Of a stretch of 64,000 bases of DNA, positions 11,341-22,121 are shown in pieces. The DNA comes from Eurosta solidaginis. Taxonomy: Eukaryota; Arthropoda; Insecta; Diptera; Tephritidae. The stretch spans positions 233,113,832 through 233,177,831 of the forward strand of contig NC_090319.1 in assembly GCF_040869045.1 (NCBI RefSeq), written 5' to 3'. Made by a program: the position numbers and the translations under genes. Positions within the stretch are counted from its first letter, which is position 1, and every line of letters starts with the position of its first letter. A model generated the notes under the pieces. That model saw nothing but the letters and a program-made list of their open reading frames with translations, ran no database searches and was not told the DNA's origin.

Positions 11341-12832
11341 TGATGGGCATCAAGCCGCGAAAGAGCATCGGGTACTACATTCAAGGTGCCTTTGCGATGC
11401 TCCATTCTAAAGTCGTATCTTTGCAGCAGAAGCGACCACCTCGCCAACCTCCCGCTCAAGTCCTCTTGCGTCATCAACCACTTGAGACTGGAGTGGTCCG
11501 TGATAATCCGAATCGGTTATCCTTCAACATAGGGTCGGAAGCGCTTTACGCTGAATATGGCGGCGAGACATTCCAGCTCGGTTACTGTATAATTGCGTTG
11601 AGCATTATTCAGCTTTTTCGAAACGAACACGATTGGATGCTCAGCGCCCTCATCATCGACCTGGAAAAACACTCCGCCAACACCTATTTAGGAAGCGTCG
11701 CATTGAATTATAAACTCTTTGGAAAAATCGGGTTGGGCCAAGACAGGAGCGGAACTCAAGGCTACTTTGAGTTTTTCGAAGGCCTCTATGGCTTCAGAGG
11801 TAAGCCTGAACGGGCCAGATGACTTACGGAGACAGTCGGTCAAGGGACCTGCCAAGTCAGCAAAATTGGTAATAAGTGCCCTGTACCAATTCGCCATGCC
11901 CACAAACCTACGTACCTGCCGAGGGGATTTAGGGATCGGAAAGTTTTGCATCGCTTCTATTTTTCCTGAATCCACTTTCAAACACCCGCTGCCTATCAAG
12001 TACCCTAAGTAACGTATTTCTATCTGACAAAATTTGCTCTTCTTTACGTTTATTGTCAGACCGGCATCGGTTAAGCACTTTGCCACTTCCGCCAGCAACT
12101 TCAGGTGGTCCTCAAAGTTCGTATTGCATACCATTAGGTCGTCCAGGTAGACGAAGACATTCTCCCGCAGACGCGAAGGGATTGCCTTGTCCATCAGCCT
12201 ACTCATAGTCTGCGGTCCATTGCACAGACCAAAGGGCATTACCTTGAAGTGGTACAGAGGCCTCCCCGGAACCGCGAATGCTGTTTTTTCCTTGGAGGAC
12301 TTCGTCAATTTGATCTGAAAGAACGCGTCCTTCAGCTCCATTCAATGCCACTAATAAAGTGCGTATCTTTCAGTATGCTCAATAAGCCGTTAACATGAGG
12401 CAGGGGGTATGAGTCTTTCTTAGTTACCGCGTTGACATTTCTGAAATCTATGCACAACCTAACGTTACTTGGTTTCCGGACCAGTACCACAGGACTACAC
12501 CACGGAGAGTTTGATTCTTCTATTACTCCTAATTCGAGTAGCCTGTCTATTTCGCTAAAAGCTTCGGCATGCCTCGGTGGCGAAAGAGGGAAATATTTGC
12601 TTTTTATAGGAACAGCATCACCAGTATCAATGTGATGCTCCACTAACTTCGTTTGCCCCAGGCCTAACTTTTCGAAGGAAGGAAACGTCTCTATGACCTG
12701 TTGTAATTCTATTCTGCGGATTGGTGACAAATCATGGAGGTTAAGTTCTTCGTCCTTTTCGTCTCTAACCTCTATGCACTCTACGCTTGGGAATATTTTG
12801 GGAGCTAACGCAAATGCTCTCCAAAAATCCAC
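11340..12832 (-). pseudogene. Ty3/gypsy reverse transcriptase-RNase H, broken
   Basis: The RT N-terminal half lies at 12832-12332 (VIEESNSPWCSPVVLVRKP, then LCIDFRNVNAVTKK). After a frameshift at about 12340 the palm continues at 12341-11688 with LKDAFFQIKL, MPFGLCNGPQTMSR and the YLDD catalytic motif (FVYLDDLMV). A stop after IIQCDAS (near 11688) enters the RNase H domain, which continues degraded to LNVVPDALSRLD at about 11343. Order and motifs fit Ty3/gypsy pol. Stops and shifts mean no single polyprotein can be made. Confidence 0.88.
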
Positions 12833-13185
12833 CCGAAGTATGCTTCTTGGAGAAGTGAAGGAACAAGGTAAAAACGAATAACCTTTGTGGTATTCTTGAA
12901 GGTGACCGGCAACGATATCGAGCCTAAGATTTTTTGCTTGTTGACACCAGCGGTGTATATGAACGCATGTAGGGGTTGATAATCGAAGCCGTTATCTTTT
13001 AGGAATTCTACACCATTCTTCCCCAAGATGGAGACGTTGGCTCCCGAGTCCAACAACCCTACAATAAAACTATCTTTTATTTTTGCCTTCACGAGAGGCC
13101 TTTCATCCTCCGTAAGCAATAACGTGGTGGTTTGCAGCAATCTACGCTCCTGTACTCTCCTGTGATTTCTTTTCCTGCACTTCAA
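12805..13185 (-). pseudogene. Ty3/gypsy aspartic protease
   Basis: The frame contains IVGLLDSGANVSIL, the DSG active-site motif of retropepsin-like proteases, about 40 residues into the open frame, followed by an ILGSISLPV strand. The frame is lost at the boundary with RT (near 12830, YFGWIFGEHLR), where a one-base shift separates it from the RT frame. It lies between gag and RT as expected for gypsy pol. Confidence 0.8.
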
Positions 13186-13299
13186 AATATTTTCTGATAC
13201 AGGTTGTTGTTCAAAAATTGCATGTCTTATTTGTTCATACCTATGTTCCCTTTCTTCTAGATTAAGTGAGAAATGCGTCTGGCTAGCGGCATCCCTATG

Positions 13300-14959
13300 C
13301 TAACGTTGCAGTATTCTGGTCTGTTCGCCCATCGCGGATGAGGATGTTTGACTATCGGATTCAGAAATATTGGAATTATCCGTACTGTCAGGGAGAGTTA
13401 TTATTACATTTGGGTATTCTTTCGCCAGGGTACTACTGCACCTCGGAAGTTCACCACCTCCATGCAACCCGGTACCTGCGAGAGATCCACCCTCTGGTTC
13501 AGCACACGGGACGACGCCTCGAGCACTGGCTGGTATGGGAGCTATGACGCCGAACGAGGTTCCCCGCCTTCTTGCTCGGGTACTGGTTTCCCTGCCTGCG
13601 ATGGTCTCTTGGGCATTTTGGAGTAAGTACTCCCTTATACCCACATTTAAAACAAAACGAATTCCTAATGGGTTCCTCGCAGTAAATATAGGAATGCCCT
13701 ATTGCCTGACAATTCCCGCGTCGATACTCCAACACCTCTATCTGCGGATCAGCATCGCAGTCCTCGCCTTACATCCTCATGTCCGGGGTTATCGTACGGG
13801 CTTCGTTCACGTGTCGTCCTGGGTAAGTGGCTCCCAAAAACTTGCTTTCTTTCAGCACTTGTTCTCCTCTGCGTGCTACATCGCGTAGATCATGGAGGGT
13901 CCTCACTTCCGCGTTGAAGAGCATCAGCTTAAGGCTACTCTTGACGTTCCTTTTTATAATGTCAATCAGTAAAACCTCTGACATTGGTTCTCTTAAGTGC
14001 GCGTTCAAGGAGATTTTGTCCGTGTAGAACACGTCATAGCACTCATTTAGCTTCTGCTTACGCATGGAAATCTCCATCATGATCTCGTGGTCACTTTTTA
14101 AAGTACCAAACTCTCCTTTCAATGAATAGCACAAAAATGCATAAGTAGCGTTTGGGGTTTCTTTCGTAAACAACCAGTACCACTCTTCGGCCCGCCTAGA
14201 AAGGAATAGGTGGAAACTAGCCATTATTTGGTCGTCAGTGCATTGTGTAAGCTCACACAGGGTGTTTAGCTTAAATAGGAAGTCCGCAACGCTCCCAGTA
14301 CCGTCGAAGGATATTTTCCACTCCTGGGGTTTTACTACTATGCTGTTCGGAACAGGGTTCATTGGAGTTACAACTGCTGGAAGTGGGTTACGTTCCATTC
14401 TATTCGCATTCCTGTTCACATTTATGAATTGCTGCGCAGACTCGAGAGCTGCGCTGAGCTGGTCCATGTTGTTTCGGATCGTCCCCATCTCCCTTCGCAT
14501 TTCTTCCTGCGAAGCCCGGAACAGCTGGTGTAACACTTCCACCCACGAGTCTCCACGAGGAGCTTAGGTATGGATCCCTGGGGTATTCGCTCTGTCGCTT
14601 GCAGCTTCTCTAAAATTCCCATGATTTAGTGGCAAGGCACCAGCTCCATCCAGTGCGTATGTCGACACATTGGTCATTAGCCCCGAGCTATCATGCGCGT
14701 TTAATAGGGGCGCGTTCAGATTACTGGTGCTTCCCGGTTTATCCAATTTTTCGCAGCGGTCGTTTAGGTCCGAGCCTGCATTCGTCCCCGCGGGATCTCC
14801 ATACTGGCCACCTATTGGGGTACGCACAACCAAGGGACGCTTAGCCTTTGAAAAAGCCCGCCTATTATTGCCACCCCGGTGCTGGTTCTCTCTAAAGTTT
14901 CCAGCACTCCCGAACGGAGTATTTCGGCCCGTTTGCCCAAATGACTGGTCGCGCGACAT
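13300..14959 (-). pseudogene. Ty3/gypsy Gag (capsid and zinc knuckles), unit 1, broken
   Basis: The start at 14959 (MSRDQSFGQTGRNTPFG) opens a Gly/Asn-rich N-terminal region. It is stopped by TAA (plus-strand TTA 14564-14566), after which the same frame continues through a capsid-like segment (14542-13769, ISFDGTGSVADFLFKLNTL) typical of gypsy Gag. A shifted frame carries zinc knuckles (CQAIGHSYIYC, CFKCGYKGVLTPKC; 13735-13640), followed by a Pro/Ser-rich tail. The same TAA is present in the unit-2 copy at 38295-38297, so the stop predates the unit duplication. Alternatively it could be a readthrough site, which I consider less likely. Confidence 0.85.
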
Positions 14960-15429
14960 TATAATCAGGTAAAAAATTTGTAAATTGTTAAATCTTAGTA
15001 TTGATATCTCAAAAAAAAAACTTCTGTTTAAAACAAAACGTAAAGCAGTTAGGGGTTAAGGAAAACGGTCAGAATTCACCCCCCTTCACCCTATATTCTA
15101 GACGATGATTGGTTTAAAAAAATGTATATATATATACAAAAAATTGCGCAAGGGAATAAGAAAAATTCGCGAGAATAAATACTAATAATATTTGTTCGAT
15201 AATCGTATCGAATAAAAAAAAAATCAAAAAGCTGGAAAGAAAGTGATGATTCAAATAAACGTGTTATATAATCAATAAAAACTTTAGATGCAATGGGAAT
15301 GCTGACATCCCATCATTCGAAGGCAGAGGTATATATAAAAAAAAATTTCCTACAAAAAAAAATTCACTCATACTGGTCCCTAGTGCTCCCAACCGCAATC
15401 AAGGGGGTCTTAAGGGCCCACCCCTGAGG
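14960..15429. other. Non-coding leader next to gag; segment 15084-15462 absent from unit 2
   Basis: The stretch is AT-rich up to 15360, then GC-rich. At 38805 in the next unit, sequence equivalent to 15083 joins directly to the equivalent of 15463, so about 380 bp is present only here. It would hold the primer-binding site of the gypsy element; I could not identify a convincing tRNA complement. Confidence 0.5.
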
Positions 15430-15540
15430 CTGGTTGGGGCCACTAGGGTCAGCCTCAGACACAGACAGTTTTGGTCCCAACACACCCAGCCGCAACGCAG
15501 GGGCGGTCTCCAGGGGCTCACCCCTGGGACTGGTTGGGGG
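15372..15540. repeat. Diverged tandem duplication of about 95 bp
   Basis: Two GC-rich stretches (15372-15440 and 15466-15540) share the order GGTCCC, CCAACCGCAA / CCAGCCGCAA, GGGGGTC / GGGGCGGTC, CACCCCTG and GGTTGGGG. They look like an old tandem duplication. Only the second stretch is present in unit 3 (38818-38890). Confidence 0.6.
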
Positions 15541-16737
15541 TGTTGGGGCCATCTCTCCGTTCACCCTGGACACCCCTCCTGCCTCCGCTGCTATGGGTGG
15601 AGCGGCTTCAATGGCCGCTCCCCAGACTGGTGGGACAGGAAAGGGTGCCGCTTTGGGTTCCAGCTCACCCCGCCACAATCCAGGTGGTATTCGGTGCTAC
15701 CACCTGAGACGTGGGATGAGCTGGGGTCCTTACAATTCACACACTCACACACTCATACCAACAACACAAATTCGGCATATAGAAAATTGAGAAAAAAAAC
15801 TATTAAATTTAAACAAAAAAAAATCAAAACCCAGTTAGCGGACATATATTCTTACCTAAGCCGACTAACGGATAACATCCGGAAAACTAAACCCCAATTA
15901 CCAAAAAAATGTAGGTGCGTGCAGCACTGCCTCACCGGGTGAATACGAAAATCCGGAGGACTTGACGTTCAGTCTTGTGGAACCCTCCGCTACTGCCCCC
16001 GATGACCACTCCGGACAACCTGATCCGTCCAACCATCCCACCGCAACGCAGGTGGCTGCTCCTGTGGCTGCTCACCTCGGACTGGTGGGAAGGTCAACTT
16101 CACAAGTTGACCAGGAATGACCAACGCGACAGCGCCTCAGGTGCCACGTTGGGCGCCATCTGTTATGGTTACGCATCTTTAATGGAGCAGTAAGGAAGGC
16201 AGTCGGCATGATCTAGTGGTGCTCTGTGGCTAGTCATGTCGGCTGGCGGGGTTCTTGCCAACCTTACTGTCCTGCGCCATAAACAGAAAAAATTTCCTAT
16301 CATGCCTATTCAAAATCAACTGTCGAAAAGCGCAGAACTAATTCAAAACGCTCAAATTCAAACTAAAACAACATCCGGCAGAACCGGATGCCACGAACAG
16401 ACCGTTACAACATTCAAACTCAAAATTAAAAAAAAAAACTAAACGCAAAAAAAGAAACAAAATTAACAGAACCGGAAATGACCGGTTACCAAACGCTGAA
16501 ACAATAGAAAACTAAAAACGGCTGAAAACTAAAACCAGAAATATAAAGGCCGAATATATAAAGGAGCGTTGCGGGTGTTGTTGCGACGCCCGGTGCTTGA
16601 CCCACCCTCATCCATGGCCATCGACGCACCCAATCCTCGATGGCCCCTTACCTGAATACCCTATGCCTTCTAAATGAATGGAACCATTAACATTCCCATT
16701 TTTAAAACACTTTATTTATAATTCATTGCAGTGAAAG
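15430..16737. repeat. Leader segment of the large tandem unit, copy 2
   Basis: Near-identical to 1-1179 from 15541 onward, with small differences such as extra CACACT at about 15740 and an inserted CTCCTGTGGCTG at about 16055. No gene is supported. It ends at the R1-like target site. Confidence 0.8.
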
Positions 16738-16752
16738 GCTTAGACAATATCT
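16738..16752. repeat. Target site duplication, left side of R1-like dimer B+C
   Basis: GCTTAGACAATATCT, one mismatch from the 15-mer at 31721-31735 on the other side of the dimer. Confidence 0.85.
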
Positions 16753-16949
16753 TGTTTTTTTTTTTTTGCGGGGAGGCTGAAAAATGCCTAATGCACCATA
16801 ATTGCTGCCGTCGCAGTAACCGTGTGTCCGTAGAATAAAAAACAGCCCCGTTTTGGAACCGTCGCCCACCTCGGCACCACTTTCGCATTACTTCAGGGTG
16901 GTGTTCCATATTTCCCATTTTTTAAGAGCCTACTGCTGTCCCTGCGTCC

Positions 16950-17555
16950 AGGTTCCCGCTATTTGCTCTGAGTGTCCATTTAATCGCCACTGCTTCGCAT
17001 GCGCATTTCTCTGCGCTCCCTCTCAGCATCCATCAGGCATGTCATTACTATAAATGCCATTTTGCTCACTGCAGTCTAGCACTGTTTCCCGTTGCACATA
17101 TGTGATACCAAATTTCTCGTGGTTGGTTCCTCCCCAAAGACTCCATGCAAGGCGAGTCTTTCTTTGTGGAAACGGGGGCAGTGGAACATGACGTGTTCTA
17201 CGTTTTCTAACTCCGTGGTACACATTGGGCAATGAGGATCTTCCTCTATCCTATGCTTCCATAAATACTCTTTGAAACCGCCATGTCCACTCATTATCTG
17301 CGTGAGATGGTAGTTCAGTTCGCCGTGCTTCCGCTCATTCCATTGAGCTACGTTCCAAACTAGCGTGAAAGTTCAACGCCCTTTACTCGAGGCCTCCCAC
17401 CGTTCTTACCACTTAGATATTGTTTGTGTCCTTGCTCTTTTCTTGTCTTCTTCATATGGTCGCTCGATATTAGTGCTATACAGATCGGCCATTTCGGTTG
17501 CCAGTAAGTCCACTGGGATTTTCTGGGTTAGAACCAGGATCGCGTCGTCGGACAC
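16950..17555 (-). pseudogene. R1-like ORF2 C-terminal part, copy B (beyond copia insertion)
   Basis: The minus frame 17294-17076 reads MSGHGGFKEYLWKHRIEEDP, then CPMCTTELENVEHVMFHCPRFH, the C-terminal cysteine-histidine motif usual at the end of R1-clade ORF2. A stop after HMCNGKQC (near 17076) shortens it relative to copy C. It is cut from the RT body by the copia insertion. Confidence 0.8.
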
Positions 17556-17560
17556 CGTCC
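17556..17560. repeat. Copia target site duplication, left
   Basis: CGTCC, repeated at 22122-22126. Removing the copia element restores the R1 sequence GACACCGTCCGATAAGC seen in copies A, C and D. Confidence 0.9.
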
Positions 17561-17736
17561 TATTGGAAGGTTAAGTTAAATTGAAATGTCATTAATGTAA
17601 TGAAAACCATGTAATATGAAACTGTCAAAAAGGCTCTGTTCATTTCCGGTAATAAAACGCTCTTCTTACTTTGTCTCCCAAATCGTGCGGTCGAATTTAA
17701 TATTTTCTACTGGAATTAATCGGTAAATATCTTTCA
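17561..17736 (+). repeat. Copia 5' LTR (176 bp)
   Basis: It starts TATTGGAAGG and ends ATCTTTCA. It matches the 3' LTR except for about one substitution (near 17694) and a 17-bp gap at about 17718. The low divergence implies a recent insertion. Confidence 0.92.
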
Positions 17737-17752
17737 GGTTATGGGCCATCCG
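17737..17752 (+). promoter_or_regulatory. Copia primer-binding site
   Basis: GGTTATGGGCC directly follows the 5' LTR. It matches the start of the copia-type primer site that pairs with an internal part of initiator methionine tRNA; the match fades after 11 bases. Confidence 0.75.
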
Positions 17753-17876
17753 CAGCCTAATCTAGTTTAAAATTAATCAAATCGAAGTGAATTCCACGTA
17801 TTCGCAAAATATATTTTTTCCAATCATTTAATTGCCGGAACTCGCGGTCACGTTTTCACACACATCGTCTATTAAG

Positions 17877-18422
17877 ATGGCATTACATCAACTATCATTT
17901 AATCGTCTTAAAGGTCGTGAAAACTATGCAGAGTGGAAAGTCGGTGCTAAGGCACATATGATTGTTAAAGGCCTGTGGAAAAATTGCACGAAAGAATTGC
18001 CAGAAACGGCGAGCGAGAAAGATAAAGAAGCTGACCTTAAAGCAGTTGGCGAGTTAACACTATTGCTGGAGCCATGTACTTATGCCCATGTTGAATCCGC
18101 AAATACGGCATATGAAGCATGGAATAGCATTGTGAGAGCCTTTGATGACACCGGCGCTGGCCGCAAATTGGCACTTTTACAGCAGTTCGTGTCACTCAAA
18201 CAAAAGGAATGCAACTCAATGGAAGATTACGTAAGCAAAATGAGTGCATTATGGTTGAAAGTCAAAACGCATTTCAAAATTTATGAAGAAGTGGCTGGTT
18301 TCTTAATGTTGGTGGGCTTACCAGCGGAATATAAGCCAATGATATTGGCGGTCGAAAATTCAGGCGTTGAAATCAGTGTTGACTACGTCAAAAATATTGC
18401 AAGGCTTGGAACTAGCAAATGA
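17877..18422 (+). pseudogene. Copia Gag
   Basis: I chose the start at 17877 (MALHQLSFNRLKGRENYAEWK), the usual copia Gag N-terminus, rather than the upstream in-frame ATG at 17832. The LLEPCTYAHVESANTAYEAW and ENSGVEISVDYVKNI segments are typical of the copia-type capsid (UBN2-like region). The frame ends at TGA 18420-18422. The continuing Gag sequence (LELANETNE, then the zinc knuckle) lies in the next frame, so a one-base indel near 18395 breaks the Gag-Pol fusion. A programmed shift is possible but unusual for copia. Confidence 0.88.
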
Positions 18423-19800
18423 AACAAATGAATCGAGTGAAGCAGCCCTTGTTGCTAAAAGCAAGTATAAATTTAAGAATACGAAAAATAGACATTGCTT
18501 TGGTTGTGGCTCAACAGGTCACATTGTTAAAAAATGTAAAGTGGCGAAAGAGAGAAAAAGAGATCAACGAAAAAACGATAAAAGTGAGACAATTCTGTTC
18601 TCGTCGTTGCTCACTCAATCGCATGATTTACACTCGGACTGGTTTATTGACAGTGGATGCACAGCCCATATGACAAAAGACATATCGGCGATAGAAAACA
18701 AAAGCAAACCAAGTCAAAAAGAAGAGATAGTTGCGAATAACGAAAAAATAAAAATAGATTGCGTAGGCACAGTCAAACAACTGATAAAGAAAAATGGTTC
18801 GTCAAAAGAAATACAAATAAATAATGAGCATTTTGTGCCGAACATATTATTTACTAAAAGTGGATGTAAAATATTTGATGCTCACGGGAATGTTATACGA
18901 ACTGCAAGTTTAGTGAATGATTTGTTCAAGTTGGATGTCGCTCAAAACGTTAAATCGTTCATAGCGAAAGAGCCTATCATAATAGAAAGACCAAAACAAA
19001 ATTTGGCTTTATGGCATCGTCGTCTGGGGCATGCAAGCTTTGAATGCATGCAATTTTTGAAAAGCGACATAAAGAATTTCACAATTTCACAATCAGGCAT
19101 GTGTGACACATGCATAAAAGGTAAACAAAGTCGCATACCATTTAGCACCGTAGGAAATCGTGCATCACAAAAACTAGAACTGGTTCATAGTGATGTTTGC
19201 GGCCCATTACCAGTTAATCCGTTTAGTGGGTGCAAATATTTTGTGACCTTCGCCGACGACTTTTCGAGAAAGTTATTTGTATACGTAATTAAAAATAAAA
19301 GCGACGTATTCGACTGCTTCGTAAAGTTCAAGTCAATGGTCGAAAAACAAAGTGGCTGCAAAATAAAAACGTTACGGACTGATAATGGCACCGAATATTG
19401 CAACCAACGATTTAGAAAGTTATTCGACACAAGCGGCATATTGCACCAAAAGTCAGCAGCATTCAGTCCGCAGCAAAATGGGCTAGCTGAACGAATGAAT
19501 CGCACAGTCATGGAGAAAGTGCGATGCTTACTTATTGATTCGGGATTGCCTAAAATATTTTGGGCAGAGGCAGTGACGACAGCGGCATACATCATCAATC
19601 GCATTCCGTGCAAGGGTACAAGAGAAAAATCTCCAGAAGAGGTTTGGTCAGGCTTAAAACCTAATTTGTCTTTCCTCAAAGTTTTCGGTTGCCGTGCATT
19701 CGTCCAAGTACCAAAACAAACGCGATCGAAATTAGATGACAAATCAGTCGAATGCATTTTTATTGGGTATGCTTCAGATTCCAAGGCGTACAGGCTATAA
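18367..19800 (+). pseudogene. Copia Pol part 1: Gag zinc knuckle, protease, integrase
   Basis: In order: CCHC knuckle CFGCGSTGHIVKKC (about 18495-18540); protease motif WFIDSGCTAHMT with the DSG active site (about 18640); integrase HHCC region (LWHRRLGHA ... CDTCIKGKQ, near 19005-19130); catalytic core with HSDVCGPL, LRTDNGTEY and QQNGLAERMNR (D, D, E). The frame stops at TAA 19798-19800 within IGYASDSKAYRL, a single nonsense codon, because the next frame segment (from 19825) is in the same phase. Confidence 0.93.
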
Positions 19801-21057
19801 AACGAACGCACCAAAAAGGTAATCGTGAGTAGAGACGTCGTGTTTTGGGAAACGGAGATCGCCGGCAAGGTAAATTCTGTTGATATTGATAGTACTAATC
19901 AGTTTTGTTTGCAATACTCCGACGATGACAATCTTGAATCAGAGGAGGAAGAATCGTCGACTGATATAACAGTGAAAAATATGCCGTCTCCAAGAGATTC
20001 ACAGATTGTAACATCTTCACCGAACAGAATGGACACAGACTCTATAGTCGAAACGACGTGTGATGAAACCGAATGGGAACCATCCCGAGAAATTGCCGAA
20101 GATGAATTGGCTGATCTGGAGCCACGCCAAAAATTATCACGAAACATTGAAAAACCAAAGCCGAATTATAATGTTTTCGCATACGCATTTAGTGCATGTG
20201 ACCCTACATCATTGCAGCAAGCAATGATGAGCGATGACGCCGATTTATGGAAGCGTGCCATGAAAGTTGAGTTCGACTCCCTGATTCAAAATAAGACGTG
20301 GGAATTAGTTGATCTACCCAAAGGTAAGTCACTCGTAAAGTGCAAGTGGGTATATAAAACGAAGAGGAACATTGAAGGAAATGCTACCCATAGAAAGGCA
20401 AGGTTGGTCCCAAAAGGATATACCCAAATCGAAGGCATTGACTATCACGACACATTTTCGCCTGTAATTAGGCTCACCACTATACGTTACTTGATGGCCA
20501 TCGCAGCAAAATTTGATTTAAATATTCGACAGCTTGATGTCGTTACAGCATTTTTACATGGTGAGCTTGAGGAAGAAATTTTTATGACGCAACCGGAAGG
20601 TTTCAGTGATGGCACAGATCGTTGCTGCAAGCTAGTAAAATCAAGATACGGACTAAAACAGTCGAGCCGAGTTTGGAATTCGACATTAAACGAAGCGCTT
20701 CTGAGTTTCGGACTGAAACGGTCATTGACCGATCAATGTGTTTACTGCATAGCCGACGATCGTTATATATTTATAGTAACCATTTATGTCGATGACATAC
20801 TGATTTTTTCTAATAACGAAGATATGGAAAATAAGCTGACAAACATGTTGTTCGCACGATTTAAGATGAAGGATATGGGCGAGGTATCATCGGTACTTGG
20901 AGTTCGTGTAACGCGCGATAGAAAAGCCGGAACCATTACCATAGATCAAACAAAATATATCAAAGATATTTTATCTCGTTTCAAAATGAGTGACTGCAAC
21001 TCAGTGCCAACTCCCATAGATGCAAACCAAAAACTGTCCAAAGCGATAAAGAGGTAG
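19801..21057 (+). pseudogene. Copia Pol part 2: reverse transcriptase
   Basis: In phase with the integrase after the TAA at 19798. An acidic linker (SDDDNLESEEEE) leads to the RT: WKRAMKVEFDSLIQNKTWEL, then CKWVYKTKR, RQLDVVTAFLHGELEEEIFM and the catalytic YVDDILIFSN (near 20785). The frame ends at TAG 21055-21057 through a one-base loss in an A-rich run at about 21048. RNase H continues in another frame. Confidence 0.93.
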
Positions 21058-21731
21058 GTGAAATGAAAAATGTGCCTTATCGACAGTTAGTTGGCGCATT
21101 ACAGTTTTGTGTTCAAGTATCGCGGCCAGACATTTGTTTTGCGGTAAATGTTTTAAGTCGCTACAATGAAAACCCCGGCAAAGCACATTGGAGTGCCGCT
21201 AAACGTGTCTTGCGTTATTTAAAAGGCACTATGCAAAAGGGTATTACATACAAAAGGGCGACAACAGAAATTCAGGGATATTGTGACTCTGATTGGGCCG
21301 GTGACGAAGACGAGCGACGCTCAACGACAGGGTATTTCTTCACTATGCAGCATGTGGCAATTTCATGGTGCACAAAGCGGCAACCAACAATTGCACTCTC
21401 CACCAGTGAAGCTGAGTTCATGGCAATGACCGCAGCTATTCAAGAAGCCACTTGGTTAAAACAACTGGAGAGGGAAATATTTCCAAATTCTTCAAAGACG
21501 ATTTACCTTCATTGCGACAATCAAGGCGCAATACAATTTGCTTGTAATAATACATATTCATCGCGAACAAAACATATTGACGTAAAGGTCAAATTTATTC
21601 ACCAGAAAGTCATACAAAAGGTAGTCAAACTGATCTATTTAAAGACGAACGAGATGCCAGCAGATGTATTGACGAAAGCAACATCGCGACAAAAACTGGA
21701 ATCCTTTTTTAAAATTTTTGGTCTTGAATAA
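21051..21731 (+). pseudogene. Copia Pol part 3: RNase H
   Basis: The frame reads PYRQLVGALQFCVQVSRPDI, then the copia RNase H signature GYCDSDWAGDEDERRSTTGY, LSTSEAEFMAM (catalytic D, E) and CDNQGAI, and ends ESFFKIFGLE at 21731. It is displaced by one base from the RT frame. Length and end are normal for a copia Pol C-terminus. Confidence 0.92.
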
Positions 21732-21920
21732 AACTTTTGCGGCATTAAGCCATTTAAACTAAATTATATTTTTAAATTAAAACAAAATAAATTGATAAGT
21801 CTTTTGAGTAGGAAGCTGTTTGGAAGCGTAATATATATATACATTTATATATACATATGTATGTACAAAAATAAGAATATAATTTCGAATTAATCTATGT
21901 ATGTATATGAATTTCAATTT

Positions 21921-21928
21921 AGGGAGAG
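21921..21928 (+). promoter_or_regulatory. Copia polypurine tract
   Basis: AGGGAGAG immediately upstream of the 3' LTR, the expected plus-strand primer site. Confidence 0.85.
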
Positions 21929-22121
21929 TATTGGAAGGTTAAGTTAAATTGAAATGTCATTAATGTAATGAAAACCATGTAATATGAAACTGTCAAAAAG
22001 GCTCTGTTCATTTCCGGTAATAAAACGCTCTTCTTACTTTGTCTCCCAAATCGTGCGGTCGCATTTAATATTTTCTACTGGAATTAGGTAAATTCCCTGC
22101 GTAATCGGTAAATATCTTTCA
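21929..22121 (+). repeat. Copia 3' LTR (193 bp)
   Basis: TATTGGAAGG ... ATCTTTCA. It contains 17 bp near 22085-22103 (AGGTAAATTCCCTGCGT) missing from the 5' LTR; otherwise almost identical. Confidence 0.92.

Larger units (their letters stand above)
10063..14959 (-). mobile_element. Degenerate Ty3/gypsy retrotransposon internal region (Osvaldo/Ulysses-like), unit 1
   Basis: The minus strand reads gag, protease, RT, RNase H, integrase over 4.9 kb. No short LTR pair was found next to it. The flanking leader and spacer segments recur as a block on both sides of each internal region in the tandem array, as would be seen if neighbouring elements shared very long LTRs, but this is unproven. Ulysses and Osvaldo are known for LTRs longer than 1 kb. 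Confidence 0.75.
17561..22121 (+). mobile_element. Ty1/copia LTR retrotransposon inserted in R1-like copy B
   Basis: The element is 4561 bp with LTRs, primer-binding site, gag-pol in the order protease, integrase, RT, RNase H (copia order, integrase before RT), a polypurine tract and a CGTCC target duplication. Gag and pol are separated by a frameshift, and pol carries a stop and another frameshift. It is structurally complete but probably not autonomous. Confidence 0.95.

Noticed and set aside
17832..17876. Copia Gag start at 17832
   Set aside because: The downstream ATG at 17877 gives the usual Gag N-terminus; the 15 extra residues have no counterpart.
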